Positions 35,076 to 46,385 are shown, numbered from the stretch's first letter. The stretch is 64,000 nt of DNA from Pseudoxanthomonas winnipegensis (GCF_004283755.1 NZ_SHMH01000003.1:186001-250000); one strand, 5' to 3'. The notes: generated from the letters alone by a model not told the origin. A program made the numbers and translations.

Positions 35076-36826
35076 GCGCGGCCGTCCCCGGATCGGCCTG
35101 GCAGACTTACCGCCGGCTGCTGACCTTCGCCAGGCCGTATCGCGGCCTGCTGCTGCTGGCATTCGTGGCCGCGCTGGTGGAGGCCGCTGGCAGCAGCGCC
35201 TTCCTGATGTTGATGAAGCCCATCACCAACGAGACCTTCGTGTCCAGGAACATGCAGGTCGCCGCCTGGCTGCCTGCGGCGATCATCGGCCTGTTCCTGG
35301 TGCGCGGCATCGCCGGCTATCTCACCGACATGTCGATGGGCCGCGCGGCGCGCAGCATCGCCCGCGACCTGCGGGTCAAGGTGCTGGGCAAGTATCTGCG
35401 TCTGCCGGGCTCGCGCTTCGATGCCGAGCCGGTGCCGTCGATGCTGGTGCGGCTGGGTTCGGATTCCGACCAGGTCTCGCAGGCGGCGGTCGATGCGCTC
35501 AAGACCATGATCCAGCAGTCCCTGCAGGCCGTCGGCGCGCTGCTGGTCATGTTGGCGACCAGCTGGCAGGTGACCATCTCGGTGCTGCTGCTGGCGCCAC
35601 CGCTGGCGTTCGTGATGAACAAGGTCGCCAGACGCTATCGGCGGGTCAGCCATCGCATCCAGGAAAGCGGCGCGCAGCTGCTGCAATCGGCCGACCAGAC
35701 CCTGTCCAATCAGCAGGAGGTCAAGGTCTACGGCGCGCAGGAAGAGGAAATGCGCCGTTACCGCGAGCTGGCCGACAACAACCTGCGCCTGGCGATGAAG
35801 GTCGAGTCCACCCGCGGCCTGTCCTCGGCGACGGTGCAGATGATGGGGGCCATCGGCCTGGCCGGTCTGCTGCTGCTGGCCGGGCACGAGGCGTCGCTGG
35901 GCCGCCTGACGGCCGGTGATTTCGTGCGCCTCATGGTGTCGATGATCGGCATCATCCCGGCCCTGAAGAACCTCACCAGCGTGCAGAACGTCCTGCAGCG
36001 CGGCGTGGCCTCGGCTGAGCGCCTGTTCTCGGTGCTCGATGCACCGGACGAGGTCGACGCCGGCACCCGTCCGCTGGTGCGCGCGCAGGGCACGATCGAG
36101 TTCCGCGACGTCACCGCCCGCTATCCGGGCCAGCTGCGGCCGGCGTTGGAGCACATCAGCTTCATCGCGCGCCCCGGCACGGTCACGGCCATCGTCGGCC
36201 GCTCGGGCAGCGGCAAGTCCAGCCTGATCAAGCTGATCCCGCGCTTCTACGACGTCGAGTCCGGCCAGATCCTGATCGATGGCGCGCCGGTGCAGGACTA
36301 CCGCCTGGCCGACCTGCGCCGCCAGATCGCCCTGGTCGGCCAGCAGGTGATGCTGTTCGACGGCACCGTCGAGGCCAACGTGGCCTATGGCGAGATGCGC
36401 TCGGCCGATCCGCAGGCGCTGGACAAGGCGCTGCGTGATGCGCACGCGATGGAGTTCGTCGAACAGCTCGAGCACGGCAAGGACACCGCGATCGGGGTCA
36501 AGGGCGGCAAGCTCTCCGGCGGCCAGCGCCAGCGCCTGGCGATCGCCCGGGCGATGCTGAAGGACGCGCCGATCCTGATCCTGGACGAGGCCACCGCCGC
36601 GCTGGACAACGAGTCCGAGCGCCTGGTGCAGGACGCGCTGACCCAGCTGATGCCCCACCGTACCACGCTGGTTATTGCCCATCGCCTGTCCACCATCGAG
36701 CACGCCGACCAGGTGCTGGTGCTCGACCATGGCCGTCTGGTGGAGCAGGGCACCCACGCCGAACTGCTGGCGCGCGGTGGCCTGTACGCGCAACTGCACG
36801 GCGCCCAGTTCCGCGAGGCCGAATGA
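35072..36826 (+). CDS. msbA: Lipid A export ATP-binding/permease protein MsbA
   Basis: 584 residues. Six membrane helices (to about 320) precede the ATPase domain with Walker [13 protein letters not shown], signature [10 protein letters not shown] and Walker [13 protein letters not shown]. The [10 protein letters not shown] and DMSMGRAAR regions match MsbA. It flips lipid A-core across the inner membrane. The start is TTG at 35072 (TTGA overlap with exbD). No ATG lies close enough to include the conserved [15 protein letters not shown] segment. lpxK follows with an ATGA overlap. Confidence 0.93.
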   Translation: MSAAVPGSAWQTYRRLLTFARPYRGLLLLAFVAALVEAAGSSAFLMLMKPITNETFVSRNMQVAAWLPAAIIGLFLVRGIAGYLTDMSMGRAARSIARDLRVKVLGKYLRLPGSRFDAEPVPSMLVRLGSDSDQVSQAAVDALKTMIQQSLQAVGALLVMLATSWQVTISVLLLAPPLAFVMNKVARRYRRVSHRIQESGAQLLQSADQTLSNQQEVKVYGAQEEEMRRYRELADNNLRLAMKVESTRGLSSATVQMMGAIGLAGLLLLAGHEASLGRLTAGDFVRLMVSMIGIIPALKNLTSVQNVLQRGVASAERLFSVLDAPDEVDAGTRPLVRAQGTIEFRDVTARYPGQLRPALEHISFIARPGTVTAIVGRSGSGKSSLIKLIPRFYDVESGQILIDGAPVQDYRLADLRRQIALVGQQVMLFDGTVEANVAYGEMRSADPQALDKALRDAHAMEFVEQLEHGKDTAIGVKGGKLSGGQRQRLAIARAMLKDAPILILDEATAALDNESERLVQDALTQLMPHRTTLVIAHRLSTIEHADQVLVLDHGRLVEQGTHAELLARGGLYAQLHGAQFREAE

Positions 36827-37833
36827 GCGCCTCGCGCGGCGCGCCCAAGTACTGGTTCGACGGCGCGCCGGTGCCGCTGCTGCCGCGCCTGCTCGAACCG
36901 GTCTTCCGCGGCGCGCTGCGCCTGCGCGCCACCCTTTACCGCATCGGTCTGCTGCGCCGCCGGCGCGTGCCGGTGCCGGTGGTGGTGGTGGGCAACCTGA
37001 CCGTCGGCGGCACCGGCAAGACGCCGCTGACCATCGCCCTGGTCCAGCGCCTGCGCGAGGCGGGCTGGACGCCGGGCGTGGCCAGCCGCGGCTACGGCCG
37101 CCAGGACCCGGGCAAGCCGCGCTGGGTCGAGGCGGACACCACGCCGGCCGAAGGCGGCGACGAGCCGGTGTTGATCGCGCGCCGCACCGGCGCCAAGGTG
37201 CGCGTGGACCGCGACCGCGTCGCCGCCGCGCGCGCGCTGGCGGCGGCCGGCTGCGACATCGTGGTCTGCGACGACGGCCTGCAGCACATCCGCCTGCGCC
37301 GCGATGTGGAGATCGAGGTCATCGACGGCCGCCGCCGCTACGGCAACGGCCGCGTGCTGCCGGCCGGGCCGCTGCGCGAGCCGGCCGAACGCAGCGCCCA
37401 GGTCGATTTCCGCGTGGTCAACGGCGGCAATGCCGGCTTCGGCGAATGGGCGATGACGCTGCGCTCGGGCCTGGCCCTGCCGCTGGCCGGCGGCAAGCCG
37501 ACCACGCTGGCGGCCTTCGGCGGCCACCGCGTGCACGCCGTGGCGGGCATCGGCCATCCCGGCCGCTTCTTCGACCTGCTGCGCGGCTACGGCATCGGCG
37601 TGGTCCCGCACGCCTTCGACGACCACCACGCCTATACCGCGGACGATCTGCGTTTCGGCAGCGAGCTGCCGCTGCTGATGACCGAGAAGGACGCGGTCAA
37701 GTGCGCCGCCTTCGCCGGGCCGTGGGCCTACAGCGTGCCGGTCGAGGCCGAGCTGCCCGAGGCGTTCTGGGTGGCGGTGCTGGGCCGCGTCGCGGCGCTG
37801 CGGACGCTGTCGCCGCTCGGCCACAAGGGCTGA
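36823..37833 (+). CDS. lpxK: Tetraacyldisaccharide 4'-kinase LpxK
   Basis: A 336-residue membrane-associated kinase that phosphorylates the lipid A disaccharide at the 4' position. The P-loop is [12 protein letters not shown], and [20 protein letters not shown] and [10 protein letters not shown] are family motifs. The ATG overlaps the msbA stop by four bases, the common msbA-lpxK coupling. Confidence 0.95.
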   Translation: MSASRGAPKYWFDGAPVPLLPRLLEPVFRGALRLRATLYRIGLLRRRRVPVPVVVVGNLTVGGTGKTPLTIALVQRLREAGWTPGVASRGYGRQDPGKPRWVEADTTPAEGGDEPVLIARRTGAKVRVDRDRVAAARALAAAGCDIVVCDDGLQHIRLRRDVEIEVIDGRRRYGNGRVLPAGPLREPAERSAQVDFRVVNGGNAGFGEWAMTLRSGLALPLAGGKPTTLAAFGGHRVHAVAGIGHPGRFFDLLRGYGIGVVPHAFDDHHAYTADDLRFGSELPLLMTEKDAVKCAAFAGPWAYSVPVEAELPEAFWVAVLGRVAALRTLSPLGHKG

Positions 37834-37961
37834 ACGCCGGTGACCGCGCGGCCCTCGGGTCAGCCGGGTCGGCGCGGGGCAGCGGCTAGAATGGCCTCAT
37901 CTCCCCACCCCCGCGCCCGGCAGGGTGCGCCCCTGACCGGGCGCGCTCGAAAGACCTTCGC

Positions 37962-38741
37962 ATGACCGACCTGCAAGAGCCCTTCGTCGTCGCCATTCCC
38001 GCCCGCCATGACGCCACGCGTCTGCCCGGCAAGCCGCTGCGCCTGCTCGGCGGCCAGCCGCTGGTGCTGCACGTGGCGCAGCGCGCGCTGGCCGCCGGCG
38101 CGCGCGAGGTGTGGGTGGCCACCGACGACGATCGCGTGGCGCGCGCGCTGGACGGCAGCGGCGTGCAGGTGGCGATGACCGCCGCCAGCCACGCCTCGGG
38201 CAGCGACCGCCTGGCCGAATGCGCCGGTATCGCTGGCTGGGACGATCGGACCCTGGTGGTCAACCTTCAGGGCGATGAACCCTTCGCCCCGCCGTCCGGC
38301 ATCCGCGCGGTGGCCGCCGCGCTGTCGGCCAGCGGCCATCCGATGGCGACCCTGGCCACGCCGATCGACGAGGCCGAGCAGGTGTTCGACCCCAATGCGG
38401 TCAAGGTGGTGCTGGCCGACAACGGCGATGCGCTGTACTTCAGCCGCGCGCCGCTGCCCTGGCACCGCGATGGCTTCGCCCACAGCCGCCAGGTGCTGGC
38501 CGAGGCGCCGGCGCCGTTCCTGCGCCATATCGGCATCTACGCCTACCGCGCCGGCTTCCTGCGCACCTTCGCCGCGCTGCCGCCGGGCCGGCTGGAGCGC
38601 ACCGAGTCGCTGGAGCAGCTGCGCGCGCTGGAGGCGGGCTTCCGCATCGCCGTGGCGCTGACGCCCGAGGCCTTCCCGCCGGGCGTGGACACCCCCGAAG
38701 ACCTGGCGCGCGCCCAGCGCCATCTGGACGGCATGCGATGA
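37962..38741 (+). CDS. kdsB: 3-deoxy-manno-octulosonate cytidylyltransferase KdsB
   Basis: 259 residues. KdsB activates Kdo as CMP-Kdo for lipopolysaccharide inner core synthesis. [15 protein letters not shown] binds [11 protein letters not shown] is the metal/substrate loop, and [13 protein letters not shown] and [12 protein letters not shown] are typical. It follows lpxK after a 128-base gap, in the usual lipid A/Kdo gene order. Confidence 0.95.
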   Translation: MTDLQEPFVVAIPARHDATRLPGKPLRLLGGQPLVLHVAQRALAAGAREVWVATDDDRVARALDGSGVQVAMTAASHASGSDRLAECAGIAGWDDRTLVVNLQGDEPFAPPSGIRAVAAALSASGHPMATLATPIDEAEQVFDPNAVKVVLADNGDALYFSRAPLPWHRDGFAHSRQVLAEAPAPFLRHIGIYAYRAGFLRTFAALPPGRLERTESLEQLRALEAGFRIAVALTPEAFPPGVDTPEDLARAQRHLDGMR

Positions 38742-38829
38742 GGCCTGGCCGCGCGCCGCCGCTCCCGCGCGTGAAGCGCGCCGGCGCGCACGGCTTGAAG
38801 CAGGCCGCCTGCGGCATCATTCAGTATTC

Positions 38830-40248
38830 ATGAATCCGGTCCACGCTCCCGACTTCCCGCACGGCCTGCTGTGGCTCAACGCCGCGCCGACCGCGCTGCA
38901 GTCGCTGCGTGGCAGCGTGGTGGCGCTGGCCTTCGTCGACCCGGCCTCGAGCTGGTGCCTGCAGCGGCTGGCCGACCTGGCGCTGCTGCAGCGTCGCTTC
39001 GGCGCGCGCCTGCAGGTGCGGGTGATCGCCGTGCCGCGTTTCGACGTGCACCGCGATCCGCAGGCCGCGCTCAAGCGCCTGCGCCGCTTCGGGGTCAGTT
39101 TCCCGATCGCGCACGATCTGGACTGGCACGCCTGGCAGCGCTTCGGCATCGAGGCCTGGCCGACCGTCGTGCTGATCGACGCGCAGGGCATGGTGGTCGA
39201 CCACATCGTCGGCACGCCCGGTGTCGGCGCGCTGGAAAACCAGCTCGCCGCGCTGTGCGAGCCGCTGGACGAGCCCCTGGTCGATACGCGCCCGGTCGAG
39301 ACCCATCCCGAGCCGCGCCTGCCGCTGCGTTTCCCCACCGGCCTGGCGGTCAACGCCGAGCGCCTGTACGTGGCCGACACCGGCCATCATCAGATCGTCG
39401 AGTGCACCCATGCCGGCCGCGTGATGCGGCGCTTCGGCAACGGCAACGCCGACGCGCTGGACGGCGACATGGAGATCGCCAGCTTCCGCAGCCCCACCCA
39501 CGTGGCGCTGCTGCGCAACGAGCTCTACGTGGCCGACACCGGCAACCACCTGATCCGTCGCATCCATCTGGGCACCGGTGCGGTGCAGACCCTGCTGGGT
39601 ACCGGCAAGGCCGGGGTGCCGGCCGAGGGCCCGATCCGCGCGCCCGGCGATGTCGCGCTGGCTTCGCCGGCCGGGCTGGTGGTGACCAACAGCCATCTGC
39701 ACTTCGCCCTGTCCGGCGACAACCGGGTGTGGAGCTGGGATCTGGGCAACCGCATGCTCGAATGCCGCGCCGGCTCGGGCCAGCTGGGTCAGCGCGACGG
39801 TGCCGGCATCCTGGCCAGCTTCGCCCAGCCGACCGGCCTGGCGCTGGTGCAGCAGGCGCTGTACGTGTGCGACACGCTGGGCGCCTCGCTGCGCGCGGTG
39901 CAGCTGGGCGGCGATTTCGCCAAGACGCTGGTGGGCGGGCAGGGGCCGTGGGAATTCGGCGATGCTGACGGCCAGCGCCAGCAGGCGCGCCTGCAGGCGC
40001 CGGAGGACGTGACGCTGGATCCCGACGCGCCGGTGCTGTGGATCGCCGACACCGGCAACGGCCGCATCCGCAGCCTGCGCCTGGGCGGCGGCGCGGTGAC
40101 CTCGCTGGACCTGGGCCGGCGCCTGGCGCAGCCGGCCGGCCTGGCCGCCTTTGGCGGCAAGCTGTGGATCGCCGAGACCGACGCGCACGCGGTGCTGTGC
40201 GTGGACCTGGCCAGCGGCGCCGTCTCGCAGGTGCCGATCGAAGCATGA
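38830..40248 (+). CDS. NHLRC2-like thioredoxin-fold plus NHL beta-propeller protein
   Basis: A 472-residue protein without signal peptide. Residues about 1-150 have a thioredoxin-like fold, but the active site is SSWCLQRL with only one cysteine, so ordinary disulfide exchange is unlikely. Residues about 165-470 contain NHL repeats, e.g. LYVADTGHHQIVE, LYVADTGNHLIRR, LWIADTGNGRIRS and LWIAETDAHAVLC, which would close a beta-propeller. The layout matches NHLRC2 proteins, whose bacterial role is unknown. The stop overlaps the uvrC start (ATGA). Confidence 0.82.
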   Translation: MNPVHAPDFPHGLLWLNAAPTALQSLRGSVVALAFVDPASSWCLQRLADLALLQRRFGARLQVRVIAVPRFDVHRDPQAALKRLRRFGVSFPIAHDLDWHAWQRFGIEAWPTVVLIDAQGMVVDHIVGTPGVGALENQLAALCEPLDEPLVDTRPVETHPEPRLPLRFPTGLAVNAERLYVADTGHHQIVECTHAGRVMRRFGNGNADALDGDMEIASFRSPTHVALLRNELYVADTGNHLIRRIHLGTGAVQTLLGTGKAGVPAEGPIRAPGDVALASPAGLVVTNSHLHFALSGDNRVWSWDLGNRMLECRAGSGQLGQRDGAGILASFAQPTGLALVQQALYVCDTLGASLRAVQLGGDFAKTLVGGQGPWEFGDADGQRQQARLQAPEDVTLDPDAPVLWIADTGNGRIRSLRLGGGAVTSLDLGRRLAQPAGLAAFGGKLWIAETDAHAVLCVDLASGAVSQVPIEA

Positions 40249-42112
40249 GCCGTCGCAGTCCCCCGGGCCAGCCGTTCGACGGCAAGGCCTTCGCCGCTTC
40301 GTTGAGCACCGCGCCGGGCGTGTACCGCATGTACGCGGCCGACGACACGCTGCTGTACGTGGGCAAGGCGCGCGCGCTGCGCAACCGCGTGGGCAGCTAT
40401 TTCAACAATGCGCCGCGCAACCCGCGCACCCTGGCGATGATCTCGCAGATCGCGCGCATGGACGTCACGGTCACCCGCACCGAGGCCGAGGCGCTGCTGC
40501 TGGAAAACCAGCTGATCAAGTCGCTCAGCCCGCGCTACAACGTGGCCCTGCGCGACGACAAGAGCTATCCCTACGTCCTGCTGACCAGCGAGGAATTTCC
40601 GCGCATCGCCTTCCATCGCGGCCCGCGCGCGATCGCCGGGCGCTATTTCGGCCCCTACGCCAGCGCCGGTGCGGTGCGCGACACGCTGAACCTGATGCAG
40701 AAGCTGTTCCGCATCCGCAACTGCGAGGACAGCGTTTTCCGCAACCGCACCCGGCCGTGCCTGCAGTACCAGATCGGCCGCTGCACCGCGCCGTGCGTGG
40801 AGCTGGTCGGCCAGGCCGAGTACGACCAGTCGGTGCATCGCGCCAGCCTGTTCCTGGGCGGGCGCAGCGATGAGCTGTCCGACGAGCTGACCGCCGAGAT
40901 GGAGCGCGCCGCCGAGAAGCTGGACTTCGAGGAGGCCGCGCGCCTGCGCGACCTGCTCAAGCGCCTGCGCGGCATGCAGTCGCGCCAGTACGTGGACGGC
41001 CACGCCGCCGACCTGGATGCGCTGGCCTGCGCGATGCAGGGCAGCACCGCCTGCGTGCTGCTGCTGGCCTTCCGCGACGGCCGCAACCTGGGCACGCGCG
41101 CCTTCTATCCGCGCACCAACGGCGAGGAGAGCGCCGAGGAAGTGCTGGCCGCCTTCGTCTCGCAGTACTACGCCGAGCAGGTGCCGCCGCGCGAACTGCT
41201 GCTGGACCGCGAGATCCCCGACGCCGAGCTGATCGAGGCGGCGCTGTCCAGCGCGGCCGGCCGCAAGGTCCAGCTGAAGTGGAACGTGCGCGGCGAACGC
41301 GCCGGCTACCTCGACCTGGCCCGGCGCAACGCGCAGATCACCCTGGCCACCGAGATGACCAGCCGCAACGCCCAGGCCGCGCGCAGCCAGGCCCTGGCCG
41401 AGCTGCTGGGCCTGGCCGAGCCGGCCCAGCGCATCGAGTGCTTCGACATCAGCCACACCATGGGCGAGGCGACGGTGGCCTCGTGCGTGGTGTTCGACGA
41501 GAAGGGCGCGGTGCGCTCGCAGTACCGCCGCTTCAACATCAGCGGCATCGAGCCGGGCGACGACTACGCGGCCATGCGCCAGGCGATCGAGCGTCGCTTC
41601 CGGCGCGCGATGGAGGAGGGCACGGTGCTGCCCGACGTGCTGCTGATCGACGGCGGCGCCGGCCAGCTGCGCCAGGCGCGCGAGGTCCTGGCCGACCTGG
41701 GCGTGGACGGCGTGGCCCTGGTCGGCGTGGCCAAGGGCGTGGAACGCCGCGCCGGCCACGAGACCCTGATCCTGGACGATGGCCGCGAGGTCAGCCCCGG
41801 CGCGGCCTCGCCGGCGCTGCAGCTGATCCAGCAGGTGCGCGACGAGGCGCACCGCTTCGCCATCACCGGCCACCGCGGCAAGCGCCAGAAGGCGCGCACC
41901 ACCAGCAAGCTGGAGGACATCGCCGGGATCGGCCCGCGCCGGCGCGCCAGTCTGCTCAAGCATTTCGGCGGCCTGTCCGGGCTCAAGGCCGCCGGCGTGG
42001 AGGAGATCGCGCGCGTGGAAGGGGTCAATCACGCGCTGGCCCAGCGCATCTACGCTAACCTGCACGGGTTGCCGGAACCGGCGGCGCCCCCAACGCCCGG
42101 CCCAGATCGCCC

Positions 42113-42116
<4 letters not shown>
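40245..42116 (+). CDS. uvrC: UvrABC system protein C
   Basis: The 623-residue incision nuclease of nucleotide excision repair. The GIY-YIG domain (about 22-100, GVYRMYAADDTLLYVGKA) makes the 3' cut. A cysteine-containing region CLQYQIGRCTAPC follows, then the UVR domain (EMERAAEKLDFEEAARLRD). The RNase H-like domain with FDISHTMGEATV and LLIDGGAGQL makes the 5' cut. The C-terminal helix-hairpin-helix pair reads IAGIGPRRRASLLKHFGG. pgsA starts within the stop codon region (ATGA). Confidence 0.96.
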
Positions 42117-42823
<707 letters not shown>

Positions 42824-42931
42824 AGTTTCAAGGCGCAGTTGAAGTGGAGTTGCTTCAACGGCGTTGACGAAACCCCGGCCCATCGGGGTTTTGTTTTGTC
42901 GGAAGGCTCTTGCGGCCAACCGCGCGTCACC

Positions 42932-43005
42932 GGCCTGGTGGCAGAGTGGTTATGCAGCGGACTGCAAATCCGTGCACGCCGGTTCGATTCCGACCCAGGC
43001 CTCCA
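42932..43005 (+). tRNA. tRNA-Cys(GCA)
   Basis: 74 nt including CCA. Acceptor arms GGCCTGG / CCAGGCC, anticodon loop CTGCAAA, discriminator U as expected for cysteine. Confidence 0.97.
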
Positions 43006-43052
43006 CAACTCGAAGAAGCGAAGGTAGACTTTCGCTTTACGTAACACAAAAC

Positions 43053-43128
<76 letters not shown>

Positions 43129-43155
43129 ATTTTCACTAGCGTTTCGCGCTAGTTT

Positions 43156-43184
43156 GAACGGCCCTTCGGGGCCGTTCTTGTTTT
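43156..43184 (+). terminator. Terminator of the tRNA cluster
   Basis: Arms GAACGGCCC (43156-43164) and GGGCCGTTC (43169-43177) with a TTCG tetraloop, then TTGTTTT. Confidence 0.9.
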
Positions 43185-43316
43185 CCGGGATCGGCTCACG
43201 CCGGGCGAACTGGTCCAGGCATCCCGGACATCGGTGGAAAGCCTCCCGCGCCACCTCTCCCAACGCGGCGTCGCTCCATGGCGACGCATCGAGCCGCACG
43301 ACCTGCTCGTACGGCT

Positions 43317-43649
43317 TCAATCGGCCCGCACGAGCGTCCAGATCGCGATCTGCCTGGGCTCGGCCAGCAGCGCGTCCAATGCGGCGTGCCATGCCTGTCG
43401 GTAGGGCCGGTGCAGCTGGACGTTGAGGACATCGTCGCGATCGGTCCAGGTCTCGTGGAGCTGGAACACGTGCGGCCGCTCCGGATCGACGTGCAGCGCG
43501 GCGCGCACGAAGCTCGTCTCATGGCGCATCGCATCGAGCACAGGACCCAGCAGGGCGAGGAAGCGCGCCACCTGGTCTGCCTTGACGTGGAAGGTGATGA
43601 CGTAGGTTTCGGGCGCCGACTGCGGCGCCTGGGCGACAGGCACGCTCAT
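43317..43649 (-). CDS. Antibiotic biosynthesis monooxygenase (ABM) domain protein
   Basis: 110 residues with the ferredoxin-like ABM fold: YVITFHVKADQVARFL, then VRAALHVDPERPHVFQLHETWTD (the typical F-Q-x-E-x-W strand) and a closing helix. Such small proteins act on quinone-like or reactive aromatic substrates or are simply stress-related. The ATG overlaps the upstream hydrolase stop by four bases. It is the last gene of a three-gene operon. Confidence 0.85.
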   Translation of the reverse strand: MSVPVAQAPQSAPETYVITFHVKADQVARFLALLGPVLDAMRHETSFVRAALHVDPERPHVFQLHETWTDRDDVLNVQLHRPYRQAWHAALDALLAEPRQIAIWTLVRAD

Positions 43650-44440
43650 GGGCTGGCCCGCCGGGCGATGTCGCCGGCAAGCCGCGCTGCGTGCGTCACC
43701 ATCACCCCGTGCGCCACGCCTTCGTAGACGACCAGTTCCGCGCCGGGGATCGTCGCGGCGTAGACCCGGCCGCTGCTGTCCAGCGGCGCGGACACGTCGC
43801 GGTCGCCATGCAGCACGGCGACCGGCAGGTCGAGCGCGGCGGCTTCCGCCGACAGGTCGCTCAGGGCGATCGTGCGCTGGAACGCGACGACGGCGCGACG
43901 CGAGCAGTCCAGCACCATGCTCGCCATCCACGCGTTGATGCGCTCCGGCGTGCCGGGGGCGAAGGGCGCGATGTTGGCGTCGATCCAGGCCGACAGGTCG
44001 AAGGCGAGCTGCGCGCACAGCGCATCCACCATCGCGGGTGTGACGCCATCGGTGCCGATGACCCGCGGACCCGTGGCGCCGACCAGGATCAGCCTGGCGA
44101 TGCGCGCGCGGCCGTGGCGCGACAGGTAACGGATCGCTTCGCCGCCCGCGCCGGAGTGCGCGACCAGCGTGACCCCGGTCAGGTCGAGCGCCTCCAGCAC
44201 GGCGGCGAGATCGTCGGCGAGGTCGTCGTAGTCGTAGCCCGGCCGATCCGTCGATCGCCCATGGCCATTGCGGTCGTAGGCGATGGTGCGCAGGCCGGCG
44301 GCGTTGAGATGCAGCATGACCTCGCCCCAGATCCGTCCGTCCATCGCCCAGCCCGCCAGCAGGACCACGGGCGCTCCCTCGCCCCAGTCGCGGACGAACA
44401 GCGCGTGGCCGTCGCCGCGCAGGATGAAGGCCGCGCTCAT
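43646..44440 (-). CDS. Alpha/beta hydrolase
   Basis: 264 residues. The nucleophile elbow VAHSGAGGEA gives a catalytic Ser (about residue 97). LHGDRDVSAPLDSS supplies the Asp and GVAHGVMVTHA the His. The oxyanion loop is LAGWAMDGRIW. It resembles haloperoxidase-like/esterase hydrolases. The substrate is unknown. It overlaps both neighbours by four bases, so the three products are made together. Confidence 0.87.
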   Translation of the reverse strand: MSAAFILRGDGHALFVRDWGEGAPVVLLAGWAMDGRIWGEVMLHLNAAGLRTIAYDRNGHGRSTDRPGYDYDDLADDLAAVLEALDLTGVTLVAHSGAGGEAIRYLSRHGRARIARLILVGATGPRVIGTDGVTPAMVDALCAQLAFDLSAWIDANIAPFAPGTPERINAWMASMVLDCSRRAVVAFQRTIALSDLSAEAAALDLPVAVLHGDRDVSAPLDSSGRVYAATIPGAELVVYEGVAHGVMVTHAARLAGDIARRASP

Positions 44441-44799
44441 GCGACCTCCCGGTCGAGAAAGCCGATCACCTCGGCGATACGGCTATCCGGCGCGAGGCGG
44501 ACCACGTCGGTCCCGCCGGCCACCGGCGCCCCGTGCGGCGCCGCCAACGTCCAGGAGAAGCGCACGAACGGGCCATGCGCATCGGGCATGCCGCGAAGGG
44601 CAAAGGCGTGCCCGGGGAACTGCGCGCGCGCGGCGGCGATCATGGCGGCGATGCCGCCGTGGCCTTCACCTGCCATCATCGGATCGGTGTAGCGGGCATC
44701 GGCGGTCCAGCCGTCGGCCAGGCGACGATCGCGCGCCGCGGCGTCGGCTTCGTTCCACAGGGCGAGATAGGCGCGGGCCAGGGTGTCGGGGTCGGTCAT
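44437..44799 (-). CDS. SnoaL/NTF2-like protein
   Basis: 120 residues with an NTF2-like cone fold: ARAYLALWNEADAAARDRRLADGWTADARYTDPMM is the family's first helix-strand unit. VRFSWTLAAPHGAPVAGGTDVVRL and the closing SRIAEVIGFLDREV complete it. It could be a small isomerase or hydrolase or a binding protein. First gene of the operon, divergent from the regulator at 44906. ATG 44799 is preferred over 44814 because the fold begins there. Confidence 0.82.
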   Translation of the reverse strand: MTDPDTLARAYLALWNEADAAARDRRLADGWTADARYTDPMMAGEGHGGIAAMIAAARAQFPGHAFALRGMPDAHGPFVRFSWTLAAPHGAPVAGGTDVVRLAPDSRIAEVIGFLDREVA

Positions 44800-44855
44800 C
44801 CTCGTTCTCCTCATCGTCGATGCGCCGAGGATGCCCAGGCCGCACAGAGCCTGCG

Positions 44856-44872
44856 ATTACCCCGCAGGTAAT
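44856..44872. promoter_or_regulatory. Probable operator between the operon and its regulator
   Basis: Perfect palindrome ATTACC-CCGCA-GGTAAT in the 106-base divergent promoter region, midway between both start codons. Palindromes of the ATTACC...GGTAAT kind are common in front of MmyB-type XRE regulators and their divergent targets. Confidence 0.65.
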
Positions 44873-44905
44873 GGCAGCGCTGCCGCCTTTCGCTAGGATG
44901 CGGCC

Positions 44906-45700
44906 ATGGCCACAGACGCGATCACCGTTGGCGACTTGCTGCGCGAGTGGAGGGCCCGGCGTCGGCTGAGCCAGCTCGATCTGGCCGGCGAGGCGCAGGT
45001 GTCGACGCGCCATCTGAGCTTTGTCGAAAGCGGGCGCGCGGCGCCCAGCCGCGAACTGCTGCTGCGCCTGGCCGAACCGTTGGCGATGCCGCTCAGGGAG
45101 CGCAACCGCCTGTTGCTCGCGGCGGGGTATGCGCCGATCCATGGCGAACGCGCGCTCGAGGCGCCGGACATGGCGGCCGCGCTGGCCGCGGTCGAAGCCG
45201 TGCTAAACGCGCACGCGCCATTCCCGGCGCTGGCGGTGGACCGCCACTGGAACCTGGTGCGCGCCAACGAGGCGGCGACCGCGCTGCTGGACGGCGTCGA
45301 TCCGGCGCTTCTGGCGCCCCCCATCAATGTGCTGCGCGCGACGCTGCATCCGAAAGGGCTCGCGCCCAGCATTGTCAACCTGGCGCAATGGCGACACCAT
45401 CTGCTGGCGCGGCTGCGCCTGGACATCGCGCATTCGGCCGATCCGGCGCTCGACGCACTCCATGCCGAACTCAGCGGCTTTCCGTGTCCGGAAGGTGGCC
45501 AGGCCGCGCAGTCCGTCGCGCGCATCGCGGTGCCGCTCGCGATCCGCAGCGGACCAGGCGGTGGCGTGCTGTCGCTCCTGTCCACCACGACCGTGTTCGG
45601 CACCGCGACCGACGTGACCCTGGCGGAGCTGACGCTGGAATGCTTCTATCCGGCCGACGAACAGACCCGACGCGCGCTGCTCACCGGCTCAGGTCCGTGA
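44906..45700 (+). CDS. XRE-family transcriptional regulator with MmyB-like ligand domain
   Basis: 264 residues. The N-terminal helix-turn-helix covers about 8-65 (LREWRARRRLSQLDLAGEAQVSTRHLSFVE). The C-terminal MmyB-like PAS-type domain contains PFPALAVDRHWNLVRANEAA and PINVLRATLHPKGLAP. Regulators of this kind sense small hydrophobic ligands and repress the divergent gene set. It probably controls the SnoaL-hydrolase-ABM operon and itself. Its 3' end overlaps the convergent gene by 20 bases. Confidence 0.88.
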   Translation: MATDAITVGDLLREWRARRRLSQLDLAGEAQVSTRHLSFVESGRAAPSRELLLRLAEPLAMPLRERNRLLLAAGYAPIHGERALEAPDMAAALAAVEAVLNAHAPFPALAVDRHWNLVRANEAATALLDGVDPALLAPPINVLRATLHPKGLAPSIVNLAQWRHHLLARLRLDIAHSADPALDALHAELSGFPCPEGGQAAQSVARIAVPLAIRSGPGGGVLSLLSTTTVFGTATDVTLAELTLECFYPADEQTRRALLTGSGP

Positions 45701-46385
45701 TCGATCGGGTGACATGGCCCTGATCGTCGAGAAAGTCGATCGTGGCGCGGCCGTCCGCCGCGACCTTCAGCTCCAGACGCTTGCGGCCGTCGGTGTCGCG
45801 CAGCGCCAGCACCGACGCCTTGTCCGAGGTCCGACCGAGAAACGCGCGCGGCGCGACGACCGCGCCGGCGGCGCGGATGGCGGCTTCGCGTTCGGCGCTG
45901 GGGGGCTGGTGCATCAAGCGGGCGACGGTCGGGAAGTCGACCGGCTGGTCCGGGCGGTCGTTGATCGCCAGCCCTGCCTGCCGGTCCTCGCCGTCCTCGC
46001 TGCTGCTCAGCGCCACGGTCTGGTCCTGGCGCCAGCGGTCGAAGGACAGCGCGCCGAGATTGGTCGGCTTGCCGTCCTTCAGCGCGCCGGAGAACACCAG
46101 TCCGCCGTTCTCCGTGCCTTCGTCGTTGTAGAAGATCATGCCTGCCTGGGGACGGTCGGGATGCGGCGTCTCGTGGCCGGCGACGATGATGCCCGGCATC
46201 CGGTCGCGCGAGGCGATCGTCATGCGCAGGGTGCCGTCGGGCTCGCGGATATTGATGCGCTGCACATCGATCGTCTCGAACCTCGTGCCCGTCGGGCTGG
46301 CATTGGCACCGAACATCATCCAGGCCATGGCGACGGTCATGACCGCCGCATAGGCCCCGACCGCGCGCGAGGCATCAATCTTCAT
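45681..46385 (-). CDS. Hypothetical protein with N-terminal membrane anchor
   Basis: 234 residues. One N-terminal hydrophobic segment (about 8-28) is followed by a soluble domain with repeated short beta motifs such as INIREPDGTLRMTIAS and LALRDTDGRKRLELKVAADG. Each begins with a turn and ends with a strand, as if two copies of a small beta-unit were joined by a variable middle. FYNDEGTENGGLVFSG lies between. No family function was recognised. It is convergent with the regulator gene, overlapping by 20 bases. Confidence 0.72.
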   Translation of the reverse strand: MKIDASRAVGAYAAVMTVAMAWMMFGANASPTGTRFETIDVQRINIREPDGTLRMTIASRDRMPGIIVAGHETPHPDRPQAGMIFYNDEGTENGGLVFSGALKDGKPTNLGALSFDRWRQDQTVALSSSEDGEDRQAGLAINDRPDQPVDFPTVARLMHQPPSAEREAAIRAAGAVVAPRAFLGRTSDKASVLALRDTDGRKRLELKVAADGRATIDFLDDQGHVTRSITDLSR

